DNA from: Metridium senile
Lineage: Eukaryota; Cnidaria; Anthozoa; Actiniaria; Metridiidae
Direction of reading: 5' to 3'
DNA: 64,000 bases
Assembly: GCA_949775045.1 (NCBI GenBank)
Contig: OX459101.1
Span: 18,934,316 to 18,998,315 of the forward strand
The stretch's first letter is position 1. The number at the start of each line of letters is the position of its first letter. Below the pieces are notes generated by a model, which worked only from the letters and a program-made list of their open reading frames with translations, searched no databases and was not told the origin of the DNA. This document shows, piece by piece, positions 9,182 to 19,019 of this stretch. The position numbers were made by a program, and so were the translations under genes.

Positions 9182-10417
9182 TCAACAGTAGTTGATTGCC
9201 GAGCAAGTCCTGGATGGCACTCGCCTTTGTAAATTACTCACGGAGATGCTGTGCTGTTTCGGCGGCAAAAACATTTCACTTTCCTCGTGCCCAAGCGCTG
9301 CACAATGAATCCGTAGACTCTTTTCGTCCTTAAAAGAAACCTTTTCTTTCCTCCCTTCTTCCTCAGCTACCCGGCAAGGAATGCAGTAGAATGGAGAAAT
9401 CGAAAAATGAGCTTCCTTGTGATGTTTTGCTTGGTAATAAACGTCTTGGAATCGATGCGGACATTTACGATTCTCCAAGCACGCCAACGGGTAGACGGAG
9501 TAAAAATGTTCTAAATAATCATCACGATTTTTAAAGAATTGGCCACAAGAGCAATTACATTTTTTATGACAGTTTTTCATGTGAATATCTCGTTGTTCGA
9601 CACAAGAAAATGTCTTTTGCGGGCAAAATTGACAAAGTAAATCCCTGTTCACAAGACCTTCTGCTTTCTCGCTCTTTTGGTAAGAGTTGTGCGTTTCTTT
9701 AAGATGCGCGATAAGTTTTTTCTCGCTGCAAAAAATTCCCTCGTTACAAAGCTGACAGCGTTTTTGTCTTTCCAAATGTTCCTGGAGCTCCTTCTCGTTG
9801 CAAAAGCGCTTGACTTCACAGTCCAAATTATCACAGAAGTAATTATGTAAAATGTTGAAATGTTCCTCCGTTTCACTCCTGTTCAAAAACACCATCTTGC
9901 ACCAACGACAAACATTTGGTAACACGTCAAAAATCGTTTTATCCTCTCCATTTATTTCTCTAACTCGAAGATAAGGATAATTAGCTCTAAGAATAGCTGA
10001 CAGTTCCTCGTATTTTCGTTCCCGCTCAAAAACTAGGTATACATCTTCTGACTCACTTCGAGTTTGATGTCTAGCGAAGTTTTGCACTAGCCATGCAGTT
10101 ATGGCTGCGTCCGAAGCATAAGGACATGTTGTTAGTGTGTAGTGAGCTTCGATCCACGCCTTGCTCGGTGGTGTTGCATTCTTTGGGGTGTCTTTCCTCG
10201 CAAAGACGTGAATTTGAAAATTCTCCATTGATTTGCTGCAAGAAAACTTTAGTTCTTCGTTGATGAAGTTTCGGCAGTTGCTTTCCCAGACCATGAAGAA
10301 ACTGCTTGAAATTTCTTCTTCGTCTTTTTCATCTTCATTTTCTTCGTCTTCTTCGTCGATATTCTCTTCAAGAGCGCTCAAAAACTCCGTGTTTTTACGT
10401 CCTCTCCAGTCAGACAT
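9182..10417 (-). CDS. C2H2 zinc-finger protein, possible NYN/PIN-like domain
   Basis: An intronless 411-aa frame. Residues 17-36 are almost all acidic. Residues about 65-157 include HVFARKD, then a Y-A-S-D-A-A-I-T-A-W-L helix and a strand-like VYLVFERERKYEEL. In NYN/PIN-like nucleases a comparable Asp-Ala-Ala helix carries an active-site acid and the next strand ends in D/S-x-D; here that strand ends in E-R-E. The rest is a run of irregular C2H2 fingers: C169-x2-C with HFNILH, C221-x2-C with HLKETH, C263-x2-C with HMKNCH, then degenerate C/H pairs to about residue 376. I chose the ATG at 10417 (MSDW). An in-frame ATG at 10501 would add 28 residues. Function is unknown; RNA or DNA binding is the safe inference. 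The domain call is my pattern reading and needs a profile search. Confidence 0.65.
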   Translation of the reverse strand: MSDWRGRKNTEFLSALEENIDEEDEENEDEKDEEEISSSFFMVWESNCRNFINEELKFSCSKSMENFQIHVFARKDTPKNATPPSKAWIEAHYTLTTCPYASDAAITAWLVQNFARHQTRSESEDVYLVFERERKYEELSAILRANYPYLRVREINGEDKTIFDVLPNVCRWCKMVFLNRSETEEHFNILHNYFCDNLDCEVKRFCNEKELQEHLERQKRCQLCNEGIFCSEKKLIAHLKETHNSYQKSEKAEGLVNRDLLCQFCPQKTFSCVEQRDIHMKNCHKKCNCSCGQFFKNRDDYLEHFYSVYPLACLENRKCPHRFQDVYYQAKHHKEAHFSISPFYCIPCRVAEEEGRKEKVSFKDEKSLRIHCAALGHEESEMFLPPKQHSISVSNLQRRVPSRTCSAINYC

Positions 10418-10830
10418 TTTAAAGTATGTTTTCTTTGACAGAAGATTTCGCTCCCAGACTATAGTTTCAAAGGAATGACAATCTTCACTATGCAAACACA
10501 TTAACACAATAGAATCAGCCTTTCTGTTCAAATATATTTACAACAAGTATAAAAAAAACTTAGAAATCTCAAAAGGATTTGACAAATAATATTTAAGATT
10601 TGCGTTTTTTAGGAATTGAGATTGTCTGTCAAATTGTTGAATAGTTGTTAGACACGGTGCTCGGATATAAACAGAATTCATCGATGGTATGCGAATTGAT
10701 TTATTTGCTAATCAGGCTTAGACGGTCATCAAAGATATGATGTGTTAATCTCTTCTGTAAACAAACAGAATCCTAATCAGTTTTCGAAAACGAGAAATTT
10801 GTAGTGGAAGCATTAAGAGCTTTAAATTAA

Positions 10831-11232
10831 AGCTGCGTACGTAGCTCAACAACGTAGAATATGGACATTAAGCAAGCCCGCGTACGTAGCTCAACAGCCT
10901 AGAATAGGGACCTTAAGCAAGCCCGCGTACGTAGCTCAATAACGTAGAATAAGGACTTTAAGCAAGCCCGCCGTACGTAGCTCAACAACGTAGAATATGG
11001 TATTTAAGCAAGCCCGCGTACGTAGCTCAACAACGTAGAATAGGGACTTTAAGCAATCCCGCGTACGTAGCTCAACAACGTAGAATAGGGACTTTAAGCA
11101 AGCCCGCGTACGTAGCTCAACAACGTAGAATAGGGACCTTAAGCAAGCTCGCGTACGTAGCTCAACAACGTAGAATATATAGGGACCTTAAACAAGCCCG
11201 CGTACTTAGCTCAACGACGTAGAATAGGAACC
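10831..11232. repeat. 45-bp minisatellite, about nine copies
   Basis: Units read GCGTACGTAGCTCAACAACG then TAGAATAGGGACCTTAAGCAAGCCC. Spacing is 45 bp with one-base changes. Each unit centres on a CGTACG palindrome. The array ends at 11232; the next block is unrelated. Confidence 0.9.
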
Positions 11233-11431
11233 TTTCGCTTCGTTGTCATATTTAGTTTATCCCATATTTCCATCAAATTACTAGACACTATAGGCAACTT
11301 CTTTATTAGACTTAGACATTGTTTACATAAGAATTGTTTGCTAACTCCTAATCCCATGCAGTCGCTTAAACACCGGCGGCTTATCCTTACTAATCCAGGC
11401 CCTGAAATATTAACATAAAGCTTACGCATGT

Positions 11432-12036
11432 AACACAACTGTCAAACGACTACGCATGCGTGGCAAAATTCTCACAGCGGGAAATTTGCTATTGTTAACA
11501 TTAGGAGTTGCGGACTACAGTGTTTGAAGTCGATTTATAAGAAATTCCCTGAATATATAAGCTTGAAGATTCGTGTACATAACCTTTGTTATATTTTAAG
11601 GCTACCATGAGTCTATACTTTTGTATTTTTTGTTTTTATTTTTTGAGAAAAAAGCGATGAAAGTCGTTTTTTCGAGTCCGTACTGAATGTCAGATACAGT
11701 TTGCAGTTTTCTCAACACATCGGTCAAACTACAACGCATGCTTGAAATAACATTCAAGTAAAATGATCCAGCACACAAATCTGACAGTCGTATGTACTCT
11801 ATAAAAAACGATGGAATACACGACTTTTATCGCTTTTTTCTCAAAATATAAAGACAAATACAAAAGCGTAAGTTAATGGTAGCTTCACAATATAAAAAAG
11901 GTTATGTACACGAAAATTCAAGCTTATATATTCAGGGAATTTCTTATCAATCGACTTCAAACACTTTTACAATTATGTCAAACTTACCGATGTGAAAATT
12001 TTGCCACGCATGCGTAATCGTTTGACCTCTGTGCTA
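11432..12036. mobile_element. Foldback element with ~150-bp arms
   Basis: CACAACTGTCAAACGACTACGCATGCGTGG at the left matches the complement of the right end (12005-12036), with a few changes. Inner arms pair through AGAAATTCCCTGAATATATAAGCTT and GGTTATGTACACG. The ~250-bp middle includes TTTTTTCTCAAAA repeats and has no ORF. Confidence 0.75.
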
Positions 12037-12054
12037 GTTTTCTAAGCAACTTGT

Positions 12055-12565
12055 CTTGCAATGCAATGAAAATGTGGCGTTACAAGTTGCTGAGTTCCTT
12101 TACGAAAAATAGAACTGATCGAACTCTACTTTGTGCAGTGCTGTCTGCCACAAAAATAATTGCGAGACGGCCTCTGTTACACTGTTTCCTACGCCATCTT
12201 GAACTGTATCCGGGCCTTTTTATCAAAGCGAGACGAACGTTGAGTTTGTAATGATAGAGACACGTGAATAATTGTCCCGTAAGGTTTTAAATGGTCTCTA
12301 TCATTGCAAGCTCAACGTTTGTCTCGCTTCAATGCAAAGGCCCGGCTACCTTTCAAGATGGCGCAGGGAATTGTGAAGGAAACTATTATTCAGCAAGTTA
12401 TATCGCAATATTTGAAAATGTGGCGTTGCAAGTTGCTGTGCTCCGATGCGAAAAGTAGAACTGAACTCTACTTTGTGCAATGCTGTCTGAAACAACAACA
12501 AATTGTGACACCGTTTCTGTTACACTGTGCAATTCTTCTGCAACTGTGTTACAACGGCATTGCGA
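12055..12565. repeat. Direct repeat pair around a short hairpin
   Basis: 12065-12180 and 12413-12525 share AAAATGTGGCGTT(A/G)CAAGTT and CTCTACTTTGTGCARTGCTG. Between them GGCC...AAGCGAGACRAACGTTGAG at 12212 is complementary to 12310-12345, around a GTCTCTATCATT stem. The AGATGGCG near 12355 resembles promoter-proximal sequence. The ORFs across it are short and not conserved between the copies. Confidence 0.6.
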
Positions 12566-12587
12566 GACAAATTACAAATGATTAAAG

Positions 12588-12670
12588 ACCTTTTCACGGT
12601 TCGAATCGTACAACCTCAGCCTCGATAGCGTGTAATATATTTTCCCTTATAATTTGACTACAGCCCGTTG
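12588..12670. repeat. Inverted relative of the 64-bp repeat
   Basis: CTCAGCCTCGATAGCGTG and TAATATATT read as the complement of the units at 8.36-8.62 kb. Only one unit is present. Confidence 0.6.
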
Positions 12671-12806
12671 AATTTTGAAGTGTTTCTATTAACTTCAGTT
12701 GTTTGACTTACAAGTCTCTTGACAATCCTACACCATCCTATTTATCAGAACTTTTTTCCTACTACAAGCCTTCAAGACATTTCCGTTCCTCCTTCGAGTC
12801 TTGTTA

Positions 12807-13021
12807 TAGTGCGAATCATTAAACCGTGGCCATCCAGAAATATTTTAGAAATCGTTTATTGATCGTTGAACAACTCAGAAACAACTTTATCACCGCAAGA
12901 AGATTGACTGATGTGTAGTCTGATAAACCTTTTGTAGTTAGAGTTGTTTGTGAGTTGTTCAACGAACAATAAACGATTTCTAAAATATTTCTGGGTGCAC
13001 ACGGTTTAGTGATTCGCACTG
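12807..13021. mobile_element. Tc1/mariner-type MITE, copy 1
   Basis: A 215-bp element bounded by TA, with tips AGTGCGAATC and GATTCGCACT. The arms extend through AAATATTTTAGAAATCGTTT. Related copies are at 26226-26445 and 63634-63853. Confidence 0.8.
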
Positions 13022-13123
13022 TAACATGAACCGTGGCAATTTTAGATTAAAGTCATATGGGCGTCGTTGTTTCTCTTTCCCTGCACCTGTAGTCAAATTG
13101 TAAAGAATATATTACATGCTATC

Positions 13124-13448
13124 ACCAGGTAATTTCGCGCGCGCACTTCCAGTAAGTATTAGCCAATCAGAAGCATTTCTGTCGCATCGCCAACAGTTCC
13201 AAGATGGCGTCGTTCGAGAGAGTTGTTTCCCGTGTTAACCCTCGATAAATACATCCTTAAAATAACTTTAAATTAAAAAGTTCTATGTTACTTGGACAAT
13301 AAAGTTCACTGCTGCTCTATCAGGGATAAAAAATAATAAAAACAAAACGCAAATGCCTAAAAGTAACCGAAATAGTTTTTGTCTCGAGGCGCCATTTTGG
13401 AACTATTTGTTTTGACAAACAATCCTTTGCGCGCTTCGATCACCTGGA
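13124..13448. mobile_element. MITE-like inverted repeat
   Basis: ATCACCAGGTAATTTCGCGCGCGC at the left pairs loosely with GCGCGCTTCGATCACCTGG at the right. Inner CCAAGATGGCG pairs with CGCCATTTTGG. No ORF. Confidence 0.5.
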
Positions 13449-13524
13449 AGGATGAGGTTGTGAACAGTAAAAAGGTCTATATTGCATTGCAACATCGTCT
13501 TTATAAACCGGTCCTCCTAGGTGC

Positions 13525-13681
13525 CTAATTTCCATCTTCACGGCCAAGGTGTCTGGTGCGCATGCGTCTTTTCACTATGACAACAACAATGACGACGGCC
13601 GCCACTGCGAGCACAAGTATCACACATATCACTATGGTGACGTAGTTACCATGGAGACGACCTGTTACATTCAAAGATAAG
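13525..13681 (-). CDS. Possible terminal exon, single-pass membrane protein
   Basis: On the minus strand a pyrimidine-rich tract ending CTCATACAG (acceptor at 13682-13684) leads into a frame with an N-glycosylation-like N-V-T. A 23-residue hydrophobic span of V, I, L and A follows, then the stop-transfer KRRMRTRHLGREDGN and a TAG stop. This is the layout expected at the end of a type I membrane protein: a short extracellular end, one membrane helix and a 15-residue basic tail. I find no further exon; upstream exons would be to the right, beyond the microsatellite. It could also be a chance open stretch. Confidence 0.4.
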
Positions 13682-13845
13682 CTGTATGAGTATGAGAGGT
13701 CGACACAGGAAGCCCAAAATAATTGTATTGACAAGTTCTAAGATTGACAAGTATTTCCAATCTTTTTTTAATATATGTCCAAAAATATATAATATAAATA
13801 CCAAAAGATGTTTTATAGAGCAAGTCACTCTCAAATTATATTATA

Positions 13846-14127
13846 TTACATTACATTACATTACATTACATTACATTACATTACATTACATTACATTACA
13901 TTACATTACATTACATTACATTACATTACACTACACTACATTACATTACATTACACTACATTACACTACATTACGTTACATTACATTACACTACACTACA
14001 TTACATTACATTACATTACACTACATTACACTCATTACATCACGTTACATTACATTACATTACATTATATTATATTATATTATATTATATTATATTATAT
14101 TATATTATATTATATCATATTATATTG
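13846..14127. repeat. (TTACA)n then (TATAT)n pentamer microsatellite
   Basis: About 45 nearly perfect TTACA units run to ~14066 with TTACAC variants, followed by about 12 TATAT/TATTA units. Both plus-strand ORFs across it are artefacts of the repeat. Confidence 0.95.
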
Positions 14128-14410
14128 TAATAAGTGTTTTTTCAGTATATATTTTTTCTTTCTTTTCTTTTCATATCTTTATCTCTTGTTACAATATCTT
14201 TTCTCAATAATTTTATGTCAATATTTATATTTTTGTATTTGTACTTTTTCTTTATTCCTTAACTCCATAAATATTGTAAATCAGTACTGTGTGATCTCCC
14301 ACGATGAGCACAGCTCTTGGAGAAAACTCAGAGTAAAACTGATATGTTTAGATAAAAAGTGGGCTATCTAAAACTAAAACTGAATTTGTTGTGGTCATTT
14401 CGTATCTCTA

Positions 14411-14640
14411 AAGCCTAGTTTTCACTAGCGACGCAAGCGCAAGAGACCTTATTTCGTCGTGAAAATCGTTTGACGCAGTGATAACGCAAGCGCAAGATAT
14501 CAAAAAGTTTTCTTGCGTTTGCGCTTGTGCTTGCGCGTGGCACTAGTGAATAGTGTGTTTGTGCTTATTCACGTCTCGTTTTCACTATGAAATTAACCCT
14601 TGTGCTTGCGCTTGCGTTACGTTGCTAGTGAAAACCCTTA
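14411..14640. mobile_element. MITE with TTTTCACTAGCGACGCAAGC ends
   Basis: The left tip AGTTTTCACTAGCGACGC is complementary to GTTGCTAGTGAAAAC at the right. Subterminal copies of GCAAGCGCAAG occur four or five times in both orientations. This layout is typical of hAT-like MITEs. Confidence 0.65.
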
Positions 14641-14814
14641 AAGGTACCTCGCTTTCGTGGTATCTTGATTTTACTCTCAGCTGACCGTCCTGTCGGTTCG
14701 TGACTACAGGCCAGTGATGATGACAGGACGTGACGAGTAGGAGTTGGATTAATCTCGTTGGTGATGGTGGGCTGCAGAACAGAACTGGTTTAATTATTAT
14801 TAATGCATGGGTTA

Positions 14815-15305
14815 TATGTAGACTGTAGCTTTGATTGTTATGGTCATATAACACAAACACGTACAACCAAAATATGCTATGAATAAATCGATAACAAGAG
14901 AAGAAATACCGACATCCTTTGCAGGCTTCAGAGTGTGGACTGTAGCTTTGATTGTTATGGTCATATAACACAAACACGTACAGCCAAAATATGCTATGAA
15001 AAAATCGATAACAAGAGAAGAAATACCGACATCCTTTGCAGGCTTCAGAGTGTGGACTGTAGCTTTGATTGTTATGGTCATATAACACAAACACGTACAA
15101 CCAAAATATGCTATGAATAAATCGATAACAAGACAAGAAATACCGACATCTCTTGCAGGCTTCAGAGTGTGGACTGTAGCTTTGATTATTATGGTCATAT
15201 AACACAAACACGTACAACCAAAATATGCTATGAATAAATCGATAACAAGAGAAGAAATACCGACATCCTTTGCAGGCTTCATAGTGTGGACTGTAGCTTT
15301 CATTG
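14815..15305. repeat. 117-bp tandem repeat, 4.2 copies
   Basis: TGGACTGTAGCTTTGATTGT recurs at 14936, 15053, 15170 and 15287 (and a variant near 14819), so the period is exactly 117 bp. Because 117 is a multiple of three, two long minus-strand frames stay open through it; I do not regard them as genes. Confidence 0.9.
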
Positions 15306-15489
15306 CGACAACTATTTTAAAATAGATGTATCTATACTCACTGTATTCTGGATTTCTGTAGGAAAACCTACAAAATAAATTAGAAAATGGAATTAATATT
15401 GAGCTCAAAATCTGCTCAGTGCTTTTTAAATATAACTGACTTACAACTGTTTTCAAACCCTTTACATAAAAGAAAGAAAAAAGTATTAG

Positions 15490-16043
15490 GCCAACGTCTT
15501 TAAAAGTAGCGCCGAAGTTGAAGTACGAAAGGCAGTATAGCGCCCGCCGAGTGAAAATTTACTGCAACGAGCGTGACATCGCGTGTTTATTTCAGTGGCT
15601 GATTAGCATGCAGCGAACAGTGTTAAATTCCTCTATGCACGCTTAGTCTAATTTTTTTTTTTTTATATTGTAATTATTGAAATTTTCTTATATATTCTCA
15701 TCGCGCATTCCTGCTTGAATACAACATGGGTCGTGCGTACTCTTCGTGATGTATTCACTAAGGCTTGAAATATATTTCAAATTCCACTAAACTATAAAAT
15801 CTAGCATTCATTACACACCCGCTTTATTATTGTACTTTATGTGAAACTTGTACACTTGGTCTTCCTGTGGTCTTCTAATTAGACTAAGCGTGCATAGAGG
15901 AATTTAACACTGTACGCTGCATGTTAATCAGCCACTGAAATAAACACGCGATGTCACGCGTTACGCTCATTGTAGTAAATTTTTACTCGGCGGGCGCTAT
16001 TTTCGTACTTCAACTTCGGCGCAACTTTTAAAAACGTTCTTTC
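15490..16043. mobile_element. Foldback MITE with ~160-bp arms
   Basis: Left tip AACGTCTTTAAAAGTAGCGC, right tip GCGCAACTTTTAAAAACGTT. The arms include AGTTGAAGTACGAAA, GCGCCCGCCGAGT and ATGCACGCTTAGTCTAATT, paired with 15885-16030. The ~225-bp core has no ORF. Confidence 0.8.
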
Positions 16044-16689
16044 ATATGGATTTGGCTGAAATTTTGTAATATTATTGACTATATATCTAAAATTGTACTG
16101 CGAAGATATCACTTATTTTCGTTTGTTCTTTTGTGAGTTATAGGTAATTGTGATCGTAGTTATGAAAGAGTGAAAACGTCAAGCAAAACGTCATTTTAAT
16201 AAATGCTCGATCTCTGCATTGCCTACATATTAACCAGCTGAGCTGTCCACAGGGAGTTTAAATGAAAGTCCAAGGAAACATTCTGCAGTATTAAGATGAT
16301 AATTTTTGCATCCTATGAAAAGTTTGACCGCCTATATTTACACGCGAACAAAATACACATTTAAATGTTTTTGTGATTTATTCGTTATCGAACAGATAAC
16401 TTTTCTTCTAACTTTCCCAATTGGTGTGCTAAACGGGGTAGTTTATAGCACATTTATTGGTTTTTCGCAATCAGCTCAAATTCAAAAGATATTTAAGAAA
16501 AACTATTTTACAAAAAAGGTGTTTATCGTTGCTATGGAAACTTTGATTAGCATAATTAAAACATCATTCAAAACTTTCATCCAAGACTGTCATTTGGTGT
16601 AAAATTCACATTAATGCGGCGAACGTAAGATCATGTAATTGCGAATTCAAAAAGGGATGTGTGCGCCATGAGAAACTACCTCGAGACAC

Positions 16690-17010
16690 CTTAAAAATGC
16701 ACCTTAATTCTTTTGTGTTCTTTTGTTGTTATTTGACTAACACACTTTAACTAAATACACTTTGTTTCACGGGTTAATGAGAACAACTCTAACCCGTGAA
16801 ACACACTTTAGTGTATCACTCTTTAATGCACCTTAATTCCATTGTGTTCTTTTGTTGTTATTTGACTAACACACTTTAACTAAATACACTTTGTTTCACG
16901 GTTAATGAGAACAACTCCAACCCGTGAAACACACTTTAGAGTATTACTCTTTAATGTACCTTAATTCCATTTTGTTCTTTTGTTGTTATTTGACTATCAC
17001 ACTTTAACTA
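16690..17010. repeat. ~125-bp tandem TTTCACGGGTTAATGAGAAC repeat
   Basis: Two and a half copies of a unit that contains AACCCGTGAAACACACTTTAG and the near-inverse CACTTTGTTTCACGGGTTAA, so each unit folds on itself. The same unit is at 20.70-20.89 kb; relatives are at 7.85 and 60.45 kb. Confidence 0.8.
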
Positions 17011-17228
17011 ATACACATATTGTCAAAAATGTACAGATTTTAATTTTAATTCATAGCTTTGTCAATTAATGTCATTTCAATCACGAACTGATTCGATTTA
17101 ATGTTGTTTTTTAAGCACGAAAAAGGAAAATGTTATCGAAAAAATCATTCAGTTTGAAATTTAAAGCAAGGACATAATAAGTTTATTATTTATATAGCGC
17201 TTTATATGCAATACTCTAAAGCGCTTTA
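17011..17228. other. Non-coding, 3'-tail-like block
   Basis: TTATTATTTATATAGCGCTTTATATGC at 17183 looks like the 3' end motif found next to LINE fragments in this window (compare 56480). No ORF. Confidence 0.35.
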
Positions 17229-18106
17229 TTGTATATATAACTAGAATTTCATACAATAAATCTCTATTATAAAAATCTCTATGCTTTATATTTCACTGGT
17301 GAAAAATGCAATACGACCAATCAGCGTCGCGTACAGCTTTTCACAGTGTAAAAATATAACCAATCAAAATTTAGAGTTGACCAAACCAACCAATCATAAA
17401 ACGAGCAATTGTGACATTTGAATGGCTTCCCGCAAAAACAAAATTGCGTTTTCTGTAGCTTTGTTGATGTGAACAAAATGGCGAGTCGTTTTGTGTCACT
17501 AGATGTGCCGGTAGATGAGTTTATTCAAAACAAAGAAAACAAAAACACACTAAGCAAGACGAAGAGAGACCTGGCTTTATTGACTGAATATCTTGAAACA
17601 AAAAATGTGCAGCAAAACCTGGAAGAAATCCAGCCAAGAGATTTAGACGAGCTGCTTTCTGCTTTTCTCGTTGAAGTAAGGAAGAAAGATGGGGATGAAT
17701 ATGAACTGACGACTTTAAGGTCGTTCATATCGAGCTTTGACCGTTACTTACGAAAGAAAGACTACCCAACAACGATAATAGAAGGGCAAGAATTCAGACG
17801 AACAAGGGAAGCTTTTCGTGAAGAAACGACAACTAAGCGCCGCCGTCGTTATTGCATCTTGGATTCGCCGGACAGCGACTAATGAAAAACAATCAAAGTA
17901 CATTTTTAATATTTATATTGACTTTTTGTATATCCATTTTCCTTTTATAAACTGACATGCGGAGTTTTTCAATTTAATTGTGTATAGTTGACATTGCATC
18001 TACTTAACTTATAAACTTAAAACTTACGAAAGTTTCGACAAAATTTGTCATTTTTACTCAATCAAAATAAACGTGTTTGTATGTGAATTCTAGTTATATA
18101 TATAAT
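17229..18106. mobile_element. Candidate small element around a recombinase-like ORF
   Basis: TATATATAACTAGAATT at 17229 is complementary to the sequence at about 18086-18106 (GAATTCTAGTTATATATATA), and CATACAA just inside also pairs. The inverted repeat is about 25 bp. It brackets the ORF at 17478-17882. I could not identify a target duplication. AT-richness weakens the case. Confidence 0.35.
17478..17882 (+). CDS. Tyrosine-recombinase core-binding-domain-like protein
   Basis: A 134-aa single-exon frame with ATG in AAAATGG context. Residues about 15-105 have the pattern of the SAM-like, DNA-binding N-terminal domain of eukaryotic tyrosine recombinases (Crypton/DUF3504 type): T-x-x-D-x-x-x-L..., then L-D-E-L-L-S-A-F, V-R-K-K-D-G-x-E-Y-E, T-L-R-S-F and D-R-Y-L-R. 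The catalytic domain (R...H-x-x-R...Y) is missing. The frame ends in a basic RRRRR cluster and an acidic Ser-Pro-Asp tail. It could be a domesticated DNA-binding remnant or a truncated transposon gene. CCAAT motifs lie about 80-160 bp upstream (ACCAATCA). Assignment is from motif memory. Confidence 0.55.
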   Translation: MASRFVSLDVPVDEFIQNKENKNTLSKTKRDLALLTEYLETKNVQQNLEEIQPRDLDELLSAFLVEVRKKDGDEYELTTLRSFISSFDRYLRKKDYPTTIIEGQEFRRTREAFREETTTKRRRRYCILDSPDSD

Positions 18107-18118
18107 AAAGAGAAAACA

Positions 18119-18215
18119 TCACAGAAAGTGCTCGAAGACTCGCTCGTTCGTGTTTTACACAAACAACTCGTGAATATAACCCCGTACGCCGCACTTTCTA
18201 TGAAGTAATCTATAT
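18119..18215. mobile_element. Short imperfect hairpin element
   Basis: CACAGAAAGTGCTCGAAGACTCG pairs imperfectly with CGCACTTTCTATG, and ACGAACG-like repeats sit around the loop. Low-complexity flanks; no ORF. Confidence 0.35.
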
Positions 18216-18389
18216 TTACATGTAGAAGAAAACTAAAATAAAATGTCTATACATAAATAATCTAAAATCTATACATTTCTAAGCAGAACTATGAAAACTA
18301 AACAAAAATTAATGTATATAAAGTATCTACGTTAATAAAATAAAGTCTAAGGATATTTCTTAAAGGTGTTAATAAATAAAAGTGCCTAA

Positions 18390-18720
18390 AATAATTGCTT
18401 GAATAAAAAAGTCTTTAAACGTTTCTTTAAAATGTTAATGTTGGTTTCGGCTCTTAGTTGATCAGGTAATTTGTTCCATGAATAGGGTGCTGTATAGGTG
18501 AAGCTTCTGCCCCCAATTGTCGTCTTTTTGGCTTTTGGAATTTGGAGAAAGTTTTTATTATGTGCTCTGGTTCTCTTATTTGCTCGCTTCTAGATCGGTA
18601 TTAGGTCAGTCAGATATGTAGGTGCAACGCCATGGACACATTTGAAGGTTAATAGCAGCATCTTGTATTCAATTCTTCTTTTGATTGGTAACCAGTGAAA
18701 ATCGCTTGTTCGATACTAAC
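18390..18720 (-). pseudogene. LINE reverse-transcriptase C-terminal fragment
   Basis: The minus strand reads R-R-I-E-Y-K-M-L-L-L-T-F-K-C-V-H-G-V-A-P-x-Y-L-x-D-L, then after a stop the pattern G-x-R-S-F-x-Y-x-A-P-x-x-W-N-x-L-P and L-K-x-x-L-K-x-x-L-F. This is the typical end of CR1/L2-like ORF2. There is at least one stop, so it is a dead 5'-truncated copy. Confidence 0.7.
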
Positions 18721-18824
18721 CTTGCAGCAGCCTTTTGGACTCGATCGGACTAAGCTTTCCAACGTACTGTCTGGTAGACCATTGAGATTAACATTACAGT
18801 ACATAATAACTATACGCTACTTCA

Positions 18825-18890
18825 ACCTTTCAATTTTATTGAATTTTGTCGAGCTTTCGGCTCACGGAGCCATCATCAGGACTGAATAAA
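18825..18890 (-). other. CCTGATGATGGC...GCCGAAAGCTCG hairpin module
   Basis: On the minus strand CTGATGA, a 5-bp stem (GGCTC/GAGCC) and GAAA follow each other. This resembles the hammerhead ribozyme core but has one extra base before the stem. Similar modules mark terminal repeats of Penelope-like elements, as I recall. See also 25836, 36276, 55560 and 62930. Confidence 0.35.
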
Positions 18891-19019
18891 CGTTACAATT
18901 AGTAATTCATCATCACAACAACACGGGCGCGCTCAAGATATCTTCTTAATGAGCGTTAGCGGTAGCTATTCGCTAATTACAGTACATTACATGTTGCTTA
19001 TGCTTATGCTTATCTCACT

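Noticed and set aside
10831..11232. Possible CRISPR array
   Set aside because: The units are contiguous 45-bp tandem repeats without spacers, in a eukaryotic genome.
13686..14371. Two plus-strand ORFs of 174 and 187 aa
   Set aside because: They run through (TTACA)n and (TATAT)n; the Tyr-Ile-Thr-Leu-His repeats are microsatellite translation.
14585..15456. Two ~210-aa minus-strand ORFs
   Set aside because: They result from the 117-bp (39-codon) tandem repeat; two frames are equally open.
16315..16602. ~96-aa plus-strand ORF with hydrophobic segments
   Set aside because: No family motif, AT-rich codons, not conserved at any other copy; likely chance.
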